8,505 nt of DNA, taken from positions 1 to 8,505 of the forward strand of contig DATDCY010000040.1 of assembly GCA_036524115.1 (NCBI GenBank), given 5' to 3'. The first letter of the stretch is position 1, and the number at the start of each line of letters is the position of its first letter. Source of the DNA: a bacterium (GTDB taxonomy: Bacteria; JAUVQV01; DATDCY01). The translations under genes were made by a program, and so were the position numbers. Shown in pieces: positions 6,802 to 8,505 of this stretch. The notes beneath the pieces are model-generated. The model was not told where the DNA came from. It made no database searches and worked only from the letters and a program-made list of their open reading frames with translations.

Positions 6802-7651
6802 GGAGAACCGGGAGGAGCTGCCGGCGGTGCCGGAGGGCGGGACGACTGAAACGGCTGAGACGCCTGAACCGGTCGAGACGGTCGAGACGGTCGCCGCCGC
6901 GAAGGACATCGGCCTGCTGGTGCGGGTGCTCGAGGCGCTGGTGTTCGTGCACCGCGGGACCCTGACGCCGAAGACGGTGCGCGAGGCGCTCGGCGAGGAG
7001 TACGCCGCGGAGGAGATCGTCGCCGGTTTCGCCGCGCTGAAGGAGGAGTACGCGCGCCGCGACGGGGCGATCGTCCTGCTCGAGGTCGCCGGCGGCTATC
7101 AGCTCGGCACGCGGGAGGACCTCGCGCCCTGGATCCAGAAGCTCGACTTCTACGAGCACCACCGGCACCTCTCGCGGCCGACGCTGGAAACGCTGGCGAT
7201 CATCGCCTACAAGCAGCCGGTGACGCGTGCCGAGATCGAGGCGATCCGCGGGGTGAACGTGGAGCGGATCGCGCGCAACCTCATCGAGCGCAAGCTCGTG
7301 CGGATCCTCGGCCACAAGGAGGTGCCCGGCCGCCCGGCGGTCCTCGGGACGACCCGGGAGTTCCTCGAACTCTTCGGCATCAACAGCCTGGCGGACCTGC
7401 CGCCGCTCAAGGACTTCGTCGAGCCGGCGTCGGACGCGGGAATCGACGAGGAGCTGCCGCCGCAGCCGGTTCCGGAGGGCGAAGAGGACGAGGCCGCGAC
7501 GCCGCGGCCGCAGGGAGATGGCGAGGCCGCGGCCGCAGAGCCCGCCGGGGAGGAGACTGGGGATGGACGCGAAGGCGCAGCGGGGGACGGGGCGACGGTC
7601 GACACGGCCGGCGGACCGGAGCCTGAAGCCGGACCGGACCGCCCGGCCTAG
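6794..7651 (+). CDS. scpB: Segregation and condensation protein B, ScpB
   Basis: ScpB is the winged-helix partner that dimerises and binds ScpA in the SMC-ScpAB condensin. The 285-residue product starts at GTG 6794. Residues 1-36 are an acidic, Thr/Glu-rich extension with a three-residue repeat. The core runs from about 37 to 211: the first winged helix opens with LLVRVLEALVFV, and the second holds the family hallmark LETLAIIAYKQPVTRAEI from 131, RGVNVERIARNLIERKLV, then GHKEVPGRPAVLGTT and FLELFGINSLADLP. Residues about 212-285 are an acidic low-complexity tail. The core is full and normal; the extensions make the protein longer than the typical 180-220 residues. It overlaps scpA by 8 nt and the next gene by 89 nt in a different frame. 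The alternative start is not obvious because no other start codon lies near the core. Very secure. Confidence 0.96.
   Translation: MSEENREELPAVPEGGTTETAETPEPVETVETVAAAKDIGLLVRVLEALVFVHRGTLTPKTVREALGEEYAAEEIVAGFAALKEEYARRDGAIVLLEVAGGYQLGTREDLAPWIQKLDFYEHHRHLSRPTLETLAIIAYKQPVTRAEIEAIRGVNVERIARNLIERKLVRILGHKEVPGRPAVLGTTREFLELFGINSLADLPPLKDFVEPASDAGIDEELPPQPVPEGEEDEAATPRPQGDGEAAAAEPAGEETGDGREGAAGDGATVDTAGGPEPEAGPDRPA
6842..6895 (+). repeat. Six imperfect 9-bp tandem units encoding Thr-x-Glu repeats in ScpB
   Basis: Six in-frame 9-bp units, each like ACGGTCGAG, encode TTE, TAE, TPE, PVE, TVE and TVA (ScpB residues 17-34). The last units are nearly identical, so GGTCGAGAC recurs at 6871 and 6880, which suggests recent slippage or duplication in the disordered head. 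Because the unit is a multiple of three, copy change would not break the frame. Confidence 0.75.
7549..7555 (+). promoter_or_regulatory. Ribosome binding site for the pseudouridine synthase inside scpB
   Basis: GGAGGAG lies 7 nt before ATG 7563 and is encoded by Gly/Glu codons in the ScpB acidic tail. It is the reason for placing the next gene's start inside scpB; no other ATG or GTG occurs in that frame before the S4 domain. Confidence 0.65.
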
Positions 7652-8505
7652 CGGCGGCGCGGCTGCGCCCGCGGCCGGCGGGACCGTCCGGCTCCAGAAG
7701 CTCCTCTCTCGAGCGGGCGTCGCCTCGAGGCGCGCGGCCGAGGAGCTGATCCGCACCGGCCATGTCAGCGTTGACGGGCGGACGGTGACGGAGATGGGCG
7801 TCTCGGTCGACCCGGCGGCTTCCGTCGTCAAGGTCGACGGCCGGCCCGTCCGCGCCGCGGAGAGCTTCAGCTACTACGTGCTCGACAAGCCGCGCCACGT
7901 CGTCTGCACCCTCGCCGACCCGCAGGGGCGCGCCACGGTGCGCGATCTGCTGCCGCGCGAGGCCGGCCGCGTCTACCCCGTCGGCCGCCTCGACTACGAC
8001 GCCGAGGGGGTGCTGCTGCTCACCGACGACGGCGACCTCGCCCACAAGCTGATGCATCCGCGCTTCGGCGTGGAGCGCACCTACCACGCGAAGGTCCGGG
8101 GCGCGATCGAGGAGCGGGCGCTCGAGCGGCTGCGCACCGGCGTCTACCTCGAGGACGGCCGGGCGCGGGCCGAGGACGTGCGCTTCCTGCGCCGCACGAG
8201 CGACAACTCCTGGATCACGATGACGCTGCGCGAGGGGCGCCACCACGAGGTCAAGCGGATGTGCCTCGCCGTCGGTCACCCCGTCCAGAAGCTGCGCCGC
8301 GTCTCCTACGCCGGCGTCGGCCTCGGCGGCCTCGAGCCGGGGGGGATGCGGCGGCTGACCGCGGCGGAGGTCGCGCAACTGCGGCGCGCCGTCCGCGAGG
8401 GCGACGCGGGAAGATCCCTCGCAGGGCCGGTGGCCGGGCGCGGCAGAGGGCCTGCAGCGCAGCCCGAGGACAGGAATCGCCGCGGGGGTGGGGGAGGGCA
8501 GGGCG
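7563..8505 (+). CDS. RsuA/RluB-family pseudouridine synthase (3' end outside window)
   Basis: This enzyme converts a specific uridine of ribosomal RNA to pseudouridine; the family includes RluB (23S), RluE, RluF and RsuA (16S). In the frame read here, 314 codons are open to the window end without a stop. Residues 1-41 are a basic Arg/Ala/Pro-rich extension. An S4 RNA-binding domain starts at V42 (VRLQKLLSRAGVASRRAAEELI pattern). The catalytic domain includes YVLDKPRHVVCT, then VGRLDYDAEGVLLLTDDGDL with catalytic D144, and the family motif EGRHHEVKRM. From about 280 the sequence becomes a Gly/Arg-rich tail with more A/T-ending codons. Position after scpB fits rluB, but RsuA-type wording of the last motif leaves the exact target open, so no symbol is given. 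ATG 7563 overlaps scpB by 89 nt and has a strong ribosome binding site. Confidence 0.92.
   Translation, partial: MDAKAQRGTGRRSTRPADRSLKPDRTARPSGGAAAPAAGGTVRLQKLLSRAGVASRRAAEELIRTGHVSVDGRTVTEMGVSVDPAASVVKVDGRPVRAAESFSYYVLDKPRHVVCTLADPQGRATVRDLLPREAGRVYPVGRLDYDAEGVLLLTDDGDLAHKLMHPRFGVERTYHAKVRGAIEERALERLRTGVYLEDGRARAEDVRFLRRTSDNSWITMTLREGRHHEVKRMCLAVGHPVQKLRRVSYAGVGLGGLEPGGMRRLTAAEVAQLRRAVREGDAGRSLAGPVAGRGRGPAAQPEDRNRRGGGGGQG

Noticed and set aside
6566-7831. Long minus-strand frame opposite scpA, scpB and the synthase
   Set aside because: Same antisense shadow effect; no ribosome binding site or domain seen, and all three + strand genes have clear family motifs.
1-8505. CRISPR arrays, insertion sequences or other mobile elements
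   Set aside because: No spaced direct repeats, terminal inverted repeats or transposase-like frames were seen on either strand.

Overview
The window is very GC-rich (well over 70% by eye), tightly packed, and coded entirely on the + strand. It holds two neighbouring gene blocks and no sign of mobile DNA. Gene order (chemotaxis genes, then tRNA-Val, trpS, scpA, scpB, rluB-type synthase) and the protein motifs suggest a GC-rich Gram-negative bacterium of the former Deltaproteobacteria, perhaps Desulfuromonadota/Geobacter-like or a relative. That placement rests on remembered gene order, not on a search, and is held loosely.

Block 1 (1-4659) is the downstream part of a chemotaxis operon. It runs from the 3' end of cheA (truncated by the window edge) through cheR (receptor methyltransferase), cheB (response-regulator methylesterase/deamidase) and a small soluble histidine-kinase-like protein to cheD (receptor glutamine deamidase). 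CheA would phosphorylate CheB, CheR and CheB would set receptor methylation, and CheD would deamidate receptor glutamines. The protein between cheB and cheD is the most unusual gene here. Its HisKA and ATPase domains look intact except that the phospho-accepting His is Asn (N57), while the ExxN motif linked to phosphatase activity is kept. No cheW, mcp, cheY or cheC is present between the visible genes. A weak hairpin followed by eight Ts lies between cheA and cheR, and a GC hairpin directly follows cheD.

Block 2 (about 4706-8505) starts at the only convincing sigma70-type promoter in the window (TCGACA, 17 nt, TAGATT). Downstream are tRNA-Val(CAC) with encoded CCA, a strong GC hairpin with a poor T-tract, trpS (tryptophanyl-tRNA synthetase with a probable [4Fe-4S] cysteine set), scpA and scpB (kleisin and winged-helix partners of the SMC condensin), and an RsuA/RluB-family pseudouridine synthase that is still open at the window end. 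scpA/scpB overlap by 8 nt and scpB/synthase by 89 nt, so these genes are probably translated from one message. Both Scp proteins carry long acidic low-complexity tails, and the Glu codons in those tails also form the Shine-Dalgarno sites of the next gene.

No intergenic stretch exceeds 300 bases. The longest, 4660-4909, holds the cheD-side hairpin, promoter, tRNA, terminator-like hairpin and trpS ribosome binding site.
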